From Microbacterium sp. W4I20 (GTDB lineage Bacteria; Actinomycetota; Actinomycetes; Actinomycetales; Microbacteriaceae), in the NCBI RefSeq assembly GCF_030816505.1, contig NZ_JAUSYB010000001.1, positions 2,604,001-2,668,000 of the forward strand: 64,000 bases of DNA, given 5' to 3'. The translations under genes were made by a program, and so were the position numbers. Positions 30,019-38,486 of the stretch are shown here, piece after piece. Within the stretch, counting starts at the first letter, position 1, and every line of letters begins with the position of its first letter. Under the pieces are notes generated by a model. That model made no database searches. It was not told the DNA's origin and saw nothing but the letters and a program-made list of their open reading frames with translations.

Positions 30019-31605
30019 ATGTCGTCACGCCGCATCACGCCGGTCCTCGCGTTCGGAGCCGTCGCGCTCCTGGCGCTCGCAGGCTGCTCGGGAGGGAACT
30101 CGGCCGGCAACGGCGGGCAGTCCTCCGGCACCGACTCGCTCGTCATCGACACCGCGTTCTCGATCGAGACGGCCGACCCGGGTCACACCTACGACCCGAC
30201 CGGCAACATGATCGCGAAGGCGCTCTACGAGACGCTCGTCGACTTCGAGGGCTCCGACGTCTCGACCCCGGTCCCCGGCCTCGCCTCGTGGGAGCAGAAC
30301 GACGCCGCGACCGAGTTCACGTTCACGCTCGAGGGCGACCGCGTCTTCTCCGACGGCACGCCGATCGAGGCGAAGGACGTCGTCTTCACCCTCCAGCGCA
30401 TCCAGGGCATGACCGAGGCCAAGCCGAACTTCCTCCTCGGCGGCCTCACCATCGCCGAGGTCGACGACAAGACGATCTCGTTCACGTCCGAGACCCCGCT
30501 GCTGCAGCTGCCCGCGATCCTCGCGAACCCGGCACTCGGCATCGTGAACTCCGACGTCGTGATCGAGAACGGCGGCACGACCGACGGCACCGACTCGGCG
30601 CAGAAGTTCCTCGACGGCGAGTCCGCGGGCTCCGGTCCGTTCGTGCTCGACACCCTCGACCTCAGCTCGCAGGTCGTGCTGACGAAGAACGACGAGTACA
30701 ACGGCGACGAGGAGTCCGACTACAAGCGCGTCGTCGTGCGCAACGTCTCGGAGAGCGCCACCCAGCTCGCCAACCTCAAGGGCGGCGACTCGATGGTCGC
30801 GATGGACCTGAACGGCGACCAGGTCGCCGGTCTCGGCGATGACCTCACGGTCGAGTCCGTCCCGTCGGGGCAGACGATCTTCCTGCTGCTGAACCAGGCG
30901 GATGCCGTCGCCGGTGAGCTCGCGAACGTGAAGATCGCCGAGGCGATCCGCTATTCGCTCGACTACGACGCGCTGCTCGAACTCGCGGGTGCCGGCGCCG
31001 TACAGGCGACCGGTGTCATCCCGCCCGGATTCGAGGGCGCACTCGACGGCGGCGTGGAGCAGGACCTCGACAAGGCCAAGGCCGCGCTCGAGGAGGCCGG
31101 CTACACGGGCCAGACGCTGAAGCTGCAGTTCCCGAACGACTACCCGGTCGGCGGCGTGGAGTTCACCCCGCTCGCCGAGCGCATCCAGGCGCAGCTCGAG
31201 GATGCCGGCATCACGGTCGAGCTGGCCCCCGCGCCGTTCGCGACCGAGCTCGACGCCTACGTCAACGGCACCGAGGGCTTCGGCCTGTGGTTCTGGGGTC
31301 CCGACTACGCCGACTCGGCGAACTTCCTGCCGTTCGCGCCCGGCCTGAAGGTCGGCCTCCGCGCCGGCTGGGCTGCCGAGGCCAACCCGGAGATCGCCGG
31401 GATCGCCGCAGGCGCAGCCAGCGCGACGGATGAGGCCACGCGCACCGACGCCTTCACCGCGTTCGCCGAGGCCATGCAGGCCGAAGGCCCCTTCGTGCCG
31501 CTCATCGTTCCCGGGCGCAACATCGCCACGGCGGGTGACGTCGAAGGCGCCGTGTACAACTCCGTCTGGGAGATGGACATCGCCGAGATCGCCCCGGCCG
31601 GCTGA
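30019..31605 (+). CDS. ABC importer substrate-binding lipoprotein (SBP family 5)
   Basis: A 528-residue extracytoplasmic solute-binding protein of the dipeptide/oligopeptide (family 5) type. Signal peptide with lipobox ALAGC, then ETADPGHTYDPTGNMIAKALYETLVDFEG, which is the family signature region, and a long two-lobed domain ending EIAPAG. The ATG at 30019 follows TTGGAGG. It begins a five-gene operon with two permeases and two ATPases. Substrate is a peptide or other small organic molecule; not predictable here. Confidence 0.93.
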   Translation: MSSRRITPVLAFGAVALLALAGCSGGNSAGNGGQSSGTDSLVIDTAFSIETADPGHTYDPTGNMIAKALYETLVDFEGSDVSTPVPGLASWEQNDAATEFTFTLEGDRVFSDGTPIEAKDVVFTLQRIQGMTEAKPNFLLGGLTIAEVDDKTISFTSETPLLQLPAILANPALGIVNSDVVIENGGTTDGTDSAQKFLDGESAGSGPFVLDTLDLSSQVVLTKNDEYNGDEESDYKRVVVRNVSESATQLANLKGGDSMVAMDLNGDQVAGLGDDLTVESVPSGQTIFLLLNQADAVAGELANVKIAEAIRYSLDYDALLELAGAGAVQATGVIPPGFEGALDGGVEQDLDKAKAALEEAGYTGQTLKLQFPNDYPVGGVEFTPLAERIQAQLEDAGITVELAPAPFATELDAYVNGTEGFGLWFWGPDYADSANFLPFAPGLKVGLRAGWAAEANPEIAGIAAGAASATDEATRTDAFTAFAEAMQAEGPFVPLIVPGRNIATAGDVEGAVYNSVWEMDIAEIAPAG

Positions 31606-31616
31606 ACGGAACTCTC

Positions 31617-32678
31617 ATGACGACGGTGGCGGTGCAGAGACAGGCGCAACGGCGCAGGTCTCCTCTGATCGGGTACCTGCTGCGGCGGGCCGGCACCTCC
31701 CTGCTCCTGTTGGTGGGCGTGACGATCGTCACGTTCGCGCTCACCAACCTGGTGCCGGGAGACCCGGTCTCGGCCGCGCTCGGTGAGGGCGCATCGCAGA
31801 ATCCCGCGACCCGCGAAGCCTTCATCAAGGCCAACGGACTCGACCAGCCGCTGTTCGTCCAGTACTTCATCTACATGGGGAACCTGCTCCGCGGGGACCT
31901 CGGCACGTCGCTGGTGACCGGTCGTCCGGTCGCCAGCGATCTCGCCACCGCGGTGCCCGCGACCATCGAGATCGCGATCGGCGCGATCATCCTGAGCCTC
32001 GCGGTCAGCATCGTGCTCGGCACCCTCGCGGCCTACCGCCGCGGTCTCGTCACCGACCAGGTGATCCGGGTCGTGACGCTGGTCGGACTCAGCGTGCCGA
32101 CCTTCTGGCTGGCGCTCGTCAGCTTCTACGTCTTCTTCCTCGAGCTGCGCATCGCGCCCGGCTCGGGACGCATCTCGCCGTCGATCACGCCGCCGCCGCG
32201 GATCACGGGCCTCTACACGGTCGACTACCTGCTGAACGGCGACGGCGTCGGCTTCTTCGACGCTCTCGCGCACCTCGCCCTGCCGGTGCTGGTGCTCTCG
32301 CTCGTGACGATCGGCCTGCTGACCCGGTTCATCCGCACCTCGGTGCTCGAGGTGCTCGGGAGCGACTACGTGCGCGCGGCTCGGTCGAAGGGGCTCCCGG
32401 CCATGCGCGTCATCCTCGACTACGTGCTCCGCGGCGCCTCCCTGCCGATCCTCACGATCGTCGGCGTCGCGTTCGGGTCGCTGCTCTCCGGCACGGTGCT
32501 CGTCGAATCGGTCTTCGCGTGGCCGGGCCTGGGCACCTACGCCTACAACTCGGCCGCGAACCTCGACCTCCCCGGCATCATGGGCGTCGGACTCGTGGTG
32601 GGAGTCATCTACCTCCTCATCAACTTCGTCGTCGATCTGCTCTACGGCGTCCTCGACCCGAGAGTGAGGATCGCATGA
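31617..32678 (+). CDS. ABC importer permease (DppB-like)
   Basis: A 353-residue inner-membrane permease with six predicted membrane segments, beginning YLLRRAGTSLLLLVGVTIVTFALTNLVPGDP as in DppB/OppB proteins; the EAA-type loop is ADYVRAARSKGLP-like (GSDYVRAARSKGLPAMRVI). It lies 11 bp after the binding protein and overlaps the next permease by 4 bp (ATGA). Confidence 0.95.
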   Translation: MTTVAVQRQAQRRRSPLIGYLLRRAGTSLLLLVGVTIVTFALTNLVPGDPVSAALGEGASQNPATREAFIKANGLDQPLFVQYFIYMGNLLRGDLGTSLVTGRPVASDLATAVPATIEIAIGAIILSLAVSIVLGTLAAYRRGLVTDQVIRVVTLVGLSVPTFWLALVSFYVFFLELRIAPGSGRISPSITPPPRITGLYTVDYLLNGDGVGFFDALAHLALPVLVLSLVTIGLLTRFIRTSVLEVLGSDYVRAARSKGLPAMRVILDYVLRGASLPILTIVGVAFGSLLSGTVLVESVFAWPGLGTYAYNSAANLDLPGIMGVGLVVGVIYLLINFVVDLLYGVLDPRVRIA

Positions 32679-33583
32679 GCCGCATCGCCGCCGCCACCCC
32701 GGCCGGCCGCTTCCGCTTCCGCTGGCCGCGCGCCTGGCGCACGCCCCTCGGCATCATCGGCACCGTCATCGCCGGCGCCTGGATCATCGTCGCCTTTACC
32801 GCGCAGTGGTGGGTGCCGTTCGGCCCGAACGCCCAGGTGCTGCCCCGCCTGCAGCCGCCGGGCATCGACACCCTCCTCGGCACCGACGGCAACGGCCGCG
32901 ATATCTTCTCGCGGCTGATGACCGGCGCGACCGTGAGCCTCCCGCTCGCGCTGATGCTCGTGATCGCCGCGATGATCATCGGCACCGTGATCGGCGCGCT
33001 CGCCGGGTACTTCGGCGGATGGCTCGATGAGGCGCTCATGCGCATCACCGACCTCTTCATGGCGTTCCCGACCGTGATCCTCGCCATGGTGGTCGCGGCC
33101 TCCCTCGGCCCGTCCCTCTTCAACGCGGTGATCGCAGCGATCGTGGTGTCGTGGCCGCAGTACTCCCGCGTGACCCGCAGCATCGTGCTCGGCCTGCGCG
33201 GCCAGAACTACGTGATCGCCGGGCGCCTGCTCGGCCACTCGCCGCTGCGCACGCTCTTCGTCGACATCCTCCCGAACATCGCGGGCCCCGTGCTGGTGCT
33301 GGCGACGCTCGACATCGGCGCCGCGATCCTCCTGCTCTCCGGCCTCTCCTTCCTCGGTCTCGGCGCCCAGCCGCCGACCGCGGAGTGGGGCTCGATGATC
33401 TCCGGCGCGATGCAGAACTTCGACGCGTGGTGGCTCGGGGTCTTCCCCGGCCTCGCGATCCTCACAGTGGTGCTGGCGTTCAACTTCCTCGGCGACGCGA
33501 TGCGCGACGTGCTCGACCCGACCGCCGAGGTCGTGCATGAGAAGAAGGACGAGCACCAGGCCTCGGCGGGGGTGCTGGCATGA
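32675..33583 (+). CDS. ABC importer permease (DppC-like)
   Basis: A 302-residue permease paired with the DppB-like protein. After an Arg-rich N-terminus and one membrane segment it has HPFGTD-like LLGTDGNGRDIFSRLMTGA, typical of DppC/OppC, and the loop GQNYVIAGRLLGHSPLRTLF. It starts inside the stop of the first permease and overlaps the first ATPase gene by 4 bp. Confidence 0.95.
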   Translation: MSRIAAATPAGRFRFRWPRAWRTPLGIIGTVIAGAWIIVAFTAQWWVPFGPNAQVLPRLQPPGIDTLLGTDGNGRDIFSRLMTGATVSLPLALMLVIAAMIIGTVIGALAGYFGGWLDEALMRITDLFMAFPTVILAMVVAASLGPSLFNAVIAAIVVSWPQYSRVTRSIVLGLRGQNYVIAGRLLGHSPLRTLFVDILPNIAGPVLVLATLDIGAAILLLSGLSFLGLGAQPPTAEWGSMISGAMQNFDAWWLGVFPGLAILTVVLAFNFLGDAMRDVLDPTAEVVHEKKDEHQASAGVLA

Positions 33584-34401
33584 GCGCCCGCACCGTCGCG
33601 ACGCGAGACGCGACGCTCAGCATCCGCGATCTGACGATCGACATCGGGCGTCCGCTCGTCCGCGGCGTCTCGCTCGAGCTCCTGCCCGGTCGCATCCACG
33701 GCCTCGCCGGGGAGTCGGGGTCGGGCAAGACGCTCACCTCGCTCGCCGTGCTCGGTCTGCTTCCGCGACAGGCCCGCACCGGCGGATCGATCACGCTCGC
33801 GGGGGAGGAACTGATCGGTCTCGGCCGCCGGGCTCTCAACCGCGTGCGCGGCAAGCGGATCGCCATGGTGTTCCAGGACCCGTCGGCGTCGCTGCATCCG
33901 CAGCTGCCGGTCGGCCGCCAGCTCACCGATCACATGCGCGTGCACCTCGGGCTCAAGGGCGCGGCCGCTCGGGCCCGAGCCGTCGAACTGCTCGAGACCG
34001 TGCAGGTGCCGAACCCGGCGGAGGCGTTGAAGCGCTACCCGCACCAGTTCTCCGGAGGACAGCGCCAGCGCATCGCGATCGCCTGCGCCCTGGCGTGCGA
34101 CCCCGAGGTGCTGCTGGCCGACGAGCCGACCACCGCGCTCGACGTGACCGTGCAGGCCGGCATCCTGCAGCTGCTCCGCGACCTCGCGATCGATCGCAAC
34201 CTGGCCGTGCTGCTCGTCACGCATGACCTCGGCGTCATGAGCGCGATCGCCGACGAGGTCGCCGTGATGAAGGACGGTCGCATCGTCGAGCTCGCCGACC
34301 GCGAGACGCTGTTCCGCGACCCGCAGCACGAGTACACGCGCACGCTGCTCGCCGCACTCCCCGGTTCGAAGATCGCAGACGAAGGGGATGCTGATGAGTG
34401 A
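33580..34401 (+). CDS. ABC importer ATPase (DppD-like)
   Basis: A 273-residue ATPase: Walker A GESGSGKT, Q-loop VFQDPSASLHP, signature FSGGQRQRIAIA, Walker B VLLADEPTTALD, and switch His in LVTHDLGVMSAIAD. It energises the two permeases encoded just upstream and ends in the oligopeptide-family tail LLAALPGSK, although shortened. Overlaps both neighbours by a few bases. Confidence 0.95.
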   Translation: MSARTVATRDATLSIRDLTIDIGRPLVRGVSLELLPGRIHGLAGESGSGKTLTSLAVLGLLPRQARTGGSITLAGEELIGLGRRALNRVRGKRIAMVFQDPSASLHPQLPVGRQLTDHMRVHLGLKGAAARARAVELLETVQVPNPAEALKRYPHQFSGGQRQRIAIACALACDPEVLLADEPTTALDVTVQAGILQLLRDLAIDRNLAVLLVTHDLGVMSAIADEVAVMKDGRIVELADRETLFRDPQHEYTRTLLAALPGSKIADEGDADE

Positions 34402-35233
34402 GGTCGCCGTCCTCGACGCGCAGGACGTGGTCGTGCGCTACCCCGGCAATCCGCCCGTGATCGCTGTGGACGGGGTGTCGCTCCGCGTGGCGCCGGGGGA
34501 GACCGTCGCGCTCGTCGGCGAGTCCGGCAGCGGCAAGTCGAGTCTCGCCCGCGCCGTCGTCGGCATCGAGAAGACCGCGGCCGGCACGGTGCTGTTCCGT
34601 GACGCGCCCGTGTCGCCGCTCGGCATCCGTCGCCGTGCGACTGCGCTGACCGGCATCCAGATGGTGTTCCAGGATCCGTCGACCTCGCTGAACCCGCGTC
34701 GCCGGGTCGGGGAGCAGATCGCCGACGGCATCGCGACCGCCCGCGCGCGCGGCGCCGAGGGATCGACCGTCGAGGAGTGGCTCGAGCGCGTCGGCCTGCC
34801 CACGCAGGTCGCATCGCGGTTCCCGCACCAGTTCTCCGGCGGGCAGAAGCAGCGCATCGCCATCGCCCGCGCCCTCGCTGCGCGGCCCTCGCTGCTGGTG
34901 GCCGACGAGCCGATCTCGGCGCTCGATGCCTCGACCCAGACCAGCGTCGCGGCGCTCATGCGCGACCTCGTCGCCGAGTCGGGGGCCGGGATGCTGTTCA
35001 TCTCGCACGACCTCGCCGTGGTCCGGCGCATCGCCGACCGTACCTTCGTGATGTTCGCCGGCCGGGTGCTGGAGTCGGGTCCGACCGATCAGGTGTGGGC
35101 TGCGCCGCAGCATCCGTACACCCGCGCGCTGCTCGCCGCGATCCCGGAGCCCGACGGCGCAGGCCGCATCCCGGTCGCACCCTCGGTCGAGGACCGCGCG
35201 ATCTGGGCTGAGGTTCCGGCCGTCCTGAACTGA
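34394..35233 (+). CDS. ABC importer ATPase (DppF-like)
   Basis: A 279-residue second ATPase of the importer: Walker A GESGSGKS, Q-loop VFQDPSTSLNPRR, signature FSGGQKQRIAIA, Walker B LLVADEPISALD, His in FISHDLAVVRRIAD, and the tail AAPQHPYTRALLAAIPEPD of DppF-type subunits. The second ATG (34394) has the correct distance to GAAGGGG; one at 34388 is immediately adjacent to it. Last gene of the operon. Confidence 0.95.
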   Translation: MSEVAVLDAQDVVVRYPGNPPVIAVDGVSLRVAPGETVALVGESGSGKSSLARAVVGIEKTAAGTVLFRDAPVSPLGIRRRATALTGIQMVFQDPSTSLNPRRRVGEQIADGIATARARGAEGSTVEEWLERVGLPTQVASRFPHQFSGGQKQRIAIARALAARPSLLVADEPISALDASTQTSVAALMRDLVAESGAGMLFISHDLAVVRRIADRTFVMFAGRVLESGPTDQVWAAPQHPYTRALLAAIPEPDGAGRIPVAPSVEDRAIWAEVPAVLN

Positions 35234-35289
35234 CGCGGCGCCCCGTCGGCCTTGAGGACGCCCCGGGGCAGGTGGGGCATCATGAGGCC

Positions 35290-35742
35290 ATGAGTCACAG
35301 CGCTGCCCAGGATGCACTCGACGACACCTGCGTGTTCTGCGAGATCGTCGCCGGGCGGATGCCGTGCGCCAAGGTCGCGGAAGACGAGACGACGCTGGCC
35401 TTCATGGACATCGATCCCGGATCGGACGGGCATCTGCTCGTCATCCCGAAGCAGCACAGCGCCGACCTTCTCAGCGTCCCGGCCGAGGATCTGGTGGCCA
35501 CCACCCTGGCCGCCCAGCGGATTGCGAAGGCCATGTACAGCGGACTCGGGTCGGAGGGCGTGAACCTGCTCAACTGCTGCGGTTCCGTCGGCTGGCAGAC
35601 AGTCTTCCACTTCCACCTGCACGTCATTCCCCGCTATCGGGACAAGAGCAAGGACCGACTGGAGTTGCCCTTCGAGCCGGGCGGGGCGGCTGACGCCGAC
35701 GCCATCGAGGAGTATGCGCGACTCCTCGCGGCGGCGCTGTAG
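35290..35742 (+). CDS. HIT-family nucleotide hydrolase
   Basis: A 150-residue histidine-triad protein, with CVFCEIVAGRMPC at the start, LAFMDIDPGSDGHLLVIPKQHSADL in the middle and the catalytic HFHLH at residues 107-111 (followed by VIPR). The two Cys of the FCE motif may hold zinc. Such proteins hydrolyse nucleoside phosphoramidates or dinucleoside polyphosphates in the cytoplasm. Separate from the importer operon by 56 bp. Confidence 0.93.
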   Translation: MSHSAAQDALDDTCVFCEIVAGRMPCAKVAEDETTLAFMDIDPGSDGHLLVIPKQHSADLLSVPAEDLVATTLAAQRIAKAMYSGLGSEGVNLLNCCGSVGWQTVFHFHLHVIPRYRDKSKDRLELPFEPGGAADADAIEEYARLLAAAL

Positions 35743-35758
35743 TCGAGGGAGTCAGCCA

Positions 35759-36334
35759 TCAGATGCTGGCCAGGGTGTCGCGCCAGACGAGGACGCCTCG
35801 ATCAAGAAATTCCGCAGGGACGTCCGCGGCCGACGGAATCGGATCGGCGGGATCCACTTCCAGGGTCTGAGGTGACGAGAGGCTGCGGTTCGGCGCGAGC
35901 ACCCAAGCGGGTGCAGGCAGTCCTTCTTCGCCGAGTCGGAGGTCGACGAGCGCCGCGAGTGCAGCATCCCAGGCTGAATCCCCCGTCGACTCCGGCTCGG
36001 CGAGGCAGAGGATCCCCCGGACGAGACCGTGTTCGGAGAGAAGGTTGTCACTGAGCTGGATGAGCTCGCGGAGCGCGCTCTGCTTGTCGCCGAGCCGAAG
36101 ATGGGTTCGAATCGCCGAAGCGATCGTCGCGGCATCGTCTCTTCGCGTGGGTGCCGAGTACAGACGATGACCGCTGCCGCCCAGCAGCCGCGCGATCGTT
36201 CCGAACTCGACCTCCGCGCCCGCTTCGTATCGCGATATGCGACCCTGATCGACGTCGACTCGCTCAGCGAGCTGGCGCTGGGTCAGGCCTCGGCTTTTGC
36301 GGGCGGCTCGCACGAGGACAGCGCTGGAATTCAT
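35759..36334 (-). CDS. XRE-family regulator with antitoxin-like C-terminal domain
   Basis: A 191-residue protein: residues 5-60 are an XRE helix-turn-helix (RKSRGLTQRQLAERVDVDQGRISRYEAG), and the C-terminal domain with WDAALAALVDLRLGEEGLPAPAWVLAP resembles C-terminal parts of HTH antitoxins that pair with nucleotidyltransferase-type toxins. No toxin-like gene is next to it: the neighbours are a HIT protein and a lipoprotein. It has GGGAGG before its ATG and a 22-bp palindrome just upstream, so self-repression is likely. Confidence 0.8.
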   Translation of the reverse strand: MNSSAVLVRAARKSRGLTQRQLAERVDVDQGRISRYEAGAEVEFGTIARLLGGSGHRLYSAPTRRDDAATIASAIRTHLRLGDKQSALRELIQLSDNLLSEHGLVRGILCLAEPESTGDSAWDAALAALVDLRLGEEGLPAPAWVLAPNRSLSSPQTLEVDPADPIPSAADVPAEFLDRGVLVWRDTLASI

Positions 36335-36347
36335 GTGACACCTCCCG

Positions 36348-36369
36348 AATATGACGTCTGAGTCATATT
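36348..36369. promoter_or_regulatory. Palindrome before the XRE regulator gene
   Basis: AATATGAC (36348-36355), a 6-base spacer and GTCATATT (36362-36369) make a perfect 8-bp inverted repeat 14 bp before the XRE start codon. Its position over the likely promoter fits an autoregulatory operator for the XRE protein. Confidence 0.65.
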
Positions 36370-36392
36370 ACCCGACCTGCACCGATGCAGTT

Positions 36393-36827
36393 CTACGGGA
36401 CGTCATCTCCGTTTTCGACGGTGAAGTCGACCGCGGATATGGCGCAGGATGCCGTGTCATCCGTGCAGTCGTCGTAGGGGCTTCCGGCGACTACGGCGGA
36501 GGCGTTGCCTCCCGGGAATGATTCGGGAACGGGGAGCTCTGCAGAGAACGATCCGTCTTCGCCCACGGAGACGGAGGCCGGGTCCGACCGTTCCCCCGAA
36601 TCCGCGATGAGGACGATCGAGTAGGCCGCGTCGTTGCCATACGCGAGGTCGCATTTCGCGGGCCCGCTGGCGATCGTCACACTCCCTCCGGGAGCCACCG
36701 ATGCGGGCGATGCGTCCAGCTGAGCCGGCAAACAGCGGTTCGACGCTGGCGCGCAGGCGACCAGACCAGTCGCGACGATCACCGCGACAAGTCCTGCCGC
36801 CGAGAGCCTGCTACAGCGTCGCCGCAT
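36393..36827 (-). CDS. Secreted lipoprotein, unknown function
   Basis: A 144-residue protein with lipoprotein signal (AAGLVAVIVATGLVAC, lipobox LVAC), then a beta-rich domain with VAPGGSVTIASGPAKC and PVPESFPGGNASAVVAGSPYDDC, the pattern of small Ig-like or macroglobulin-type lipoproteins. Four cysteines after the lipid Cys may form disulfides. Its first 17 bp overlap the end of the PPK2 gene, indicating co-transcription. Confidence 0.78.
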   Translation of the reverse strand: MRRRCSRLSAAGLVAVIVATGLVACAPASNRCLPAQLDASPASVAPGGSVTIASGPAKCDLAYGNDAAYSIVLIADSGERSDPASVSVGEDGSFSAELPVPESFPGGNASAVVAGSPYDDCTDDTASCAISAVDFTVENGDDVP

Positions 36828-37629
36828 GGTCGGGAACGAATCGGAGATCGTCGATCGGTGGCCGAGGCTTTTCGGCGGCCGCGGGACGTTCGGGGAAGTG
36901 GACCTTCTCCGGCTCGAGCCGGCGGTACGGGATCTGACTGAGGAGGTGGCTGATCGTGTTGATCCGCGCTGAGCGCTTGTCGTCGCTGTCGATCGACCAC
37001 CAGGGCGTGCGCTCGCGGTCGGTGACCTCGAACATCGCGTCCTTCGCCTGCGAGTAGTCCTCCCAGCGCGTGATGGACTGCAGGTCCATGTCGGAGAGCT
37101 TCCAGCGCCGCATCGGGTCGTTCAGGCGCGAGCGGAACCGCTTCTCCTGCTCGGTGTCAGACACGGAGTACCAGTACTTGACCAGGATGATGCCGTCATC
37201 GACGAGCATCTGCTCGACGACGGGGACCTGCTCGAGGAAACGGTCGTACTCCTCGTCGGTGCAGTAGCCCATCACTCTCTCGACCCCGGCGCGGTTGTAC
37301 CAGGAGCGATCCATCAGCACGATCTCGCCCTGGGTGGGGAGGTGCTCGATGTACCGCTGGAAGTACCACTGCCCCCTCTCCCGTTCGGAGGGTTGGGGCA
37401 GCGCGACCACCCGGGCGTGCCGCGGGTTGAGGTACTGCATCACCCGTTTGATGGCGCCACCCTTGCCCGCGGCATCCCGACCCTCGAACAGGACGAGCAC
37501 GCGCGCGTCGGCTGCGATGACCCACTGCTGCATGGTGACCAGCTCGATCTGGAGGCGCCGCAGCTCCTCCTCATACCGCTGCTTGTCGAGGCGCGATGCC
37601 TTCTGCTTCTTCCGGCTCTTGTGGGCCAT
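36811..37629 (-). CDS. ppk2: Polyphosphate kinase 2
   Basis: A 272-residue PPK2-family enzyme, transferring phosphate between inorganic polyphosphate and nucleoside mono- or diphosphates. Walker A is GRDAAGKGG (residues 49-57), with the following lysine-rich helix AIKRVMQYLNPRHARVVALPQPS, then LMDRSWYNRAGVERVMG (residues 104-120) as Walker B plus lid. Size fits class I/III single-domain enzymes; the class is not decided here. The ATG at 37629 is used. The lipoprotein gene overlaps its 3' end. Confidence 0.95.
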   Translation of the reverse strand: MAHKSRKKQKASRLDKQRYEEELRRLQIELVTMQQWVIAADARVLVLFEGRDAAGKGGAIKRVMQYLNPRHARVVALPQPSERERGQWYFQRYIEHLPTQGEIVLMDRSWYNRAGVERVMGYCTDEEYDRFLEQVPVVEQMLVDDGIILVKYWYSVSDTEQEKRFRSRLNDPMRRWKLSDMDLQSITRWEDYSQAKDAMFEVTDRERTPWWSIDSDDKRSARINTISHLLSQIPYRRLEPEKVHFPERPAAAEKPRPPIDDLRFVPDHAATL

Positions 37630-37658
37630 GGTGTTCCCGTCGGCTGCTGTGAGAGAGA

Positions 37659-38486
37659 TCAGGCTGATGGTACGCGTCGATACCCGTCGCCGTATGCCTC
37701 GACGGCTCCGGCATCCACGAAGGCATCGATCCAGCCGCCCATCGGCCACTCGCCCCAGCGCTCGGCGAAGAGCGCGCCGTTGCGCAGGATGTCGTCCAGA
37801 TGACGCCACGGTGGTGATCCCGCGGGATGCCACTGGTGATAGGCATGCGCGCCGCCCACCCACTGCAGCCGGATGCCGAGCGAACGGGCCCTTCGGCCGA
37901 GATCGGTGTCCTCGGCCCCGTACCCTTCGTACCGCTCGTCGAAACCGCCGAGGCGCGCCCAGGTCGCGGGCGTGACCGCGAACGACAGCGACCAGAACAG
38001 GTCGAACTCGCGGTCGGTGGCCTCGACGACCGTTCCGTCTTGGGGCAGCGGACGCACCGGGTGCGGCCGGGTGAGCGCATCGAGATCGTCGAGCGTCGCG
38101 GGGCGCTGGACGCTCTCGAGGTAGGTCACCGGCCCGCAGAGCAGGTCGTCCGGGTGGTCCCGCGCGGCGTCGAGGTACCTCGCGAGCAGCGCCGACCCGG
38201 ACAGGCAGTCCACGTCGAGGAACACCAGCAGGTCGACATCGTGCTCGACCGCGACCCTGGCGGCGGCGTTCCGGGCCGCGCCGACCCGCATGCCGTGCGG
38301 CCCCGGTGGCACGTGCACCGTCTGCACACCCGGAGGGGCGGGAGGCATCTCCTCGTCCAGCCACGCCTCGATGCGCACGATCTCGAGGCCGGCGGTCTGC
38401 GCCTCGCGGAGGAAGCGACGCTGCCGGTGCAGGTGCGCCAGACGATCGATGGATGCCGGAGTGATGACGGCGACGCGAACGCTCAT
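37659..38486 (-). CDS. GT2-family glycosyltransferase
   Basis: A 275-residue GT-A enzyme. It has LLVFLDVDCLSGSALL (the DxD-type metal site) and a C-terminal LGGFDERYEGYGAEDTDLGRRARSLG, the galactosyltransferase-C-like motif. It is the last of four leftward glycosyltransferase genes, overlapping the preceding MurG-like gene by 4 bp. No membrane segments. Probably transfers a sugar to a growing surface glycan or glycolipid; donor and acceptor unknown. Confidence 0.85.
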   Translation of the reverse strand: MSVRVAVITPASIDRLAHLHRQRRFLREAQTAGLEIVRIEAWLDEEMPPAPPGVQTVHVPPGPHGMRVGAARNAAARVAVEHDVDLLVFLDVDCLSGSALLARYLDAARDHPDDLLCGPVTYLESVQRPATLDDLDALTRPHPVRPLPQDGTVVEATDREFDLFWSLSFAVTPATWARLGGFDERYEGYGAEDTDLGRRARSLGIRLQWVGGAHAYHQWHPAGSPPWRHLDDILRNGALFAERWGEWPMGGWIDAFVDAGAVEAYGDGYRRVPSA

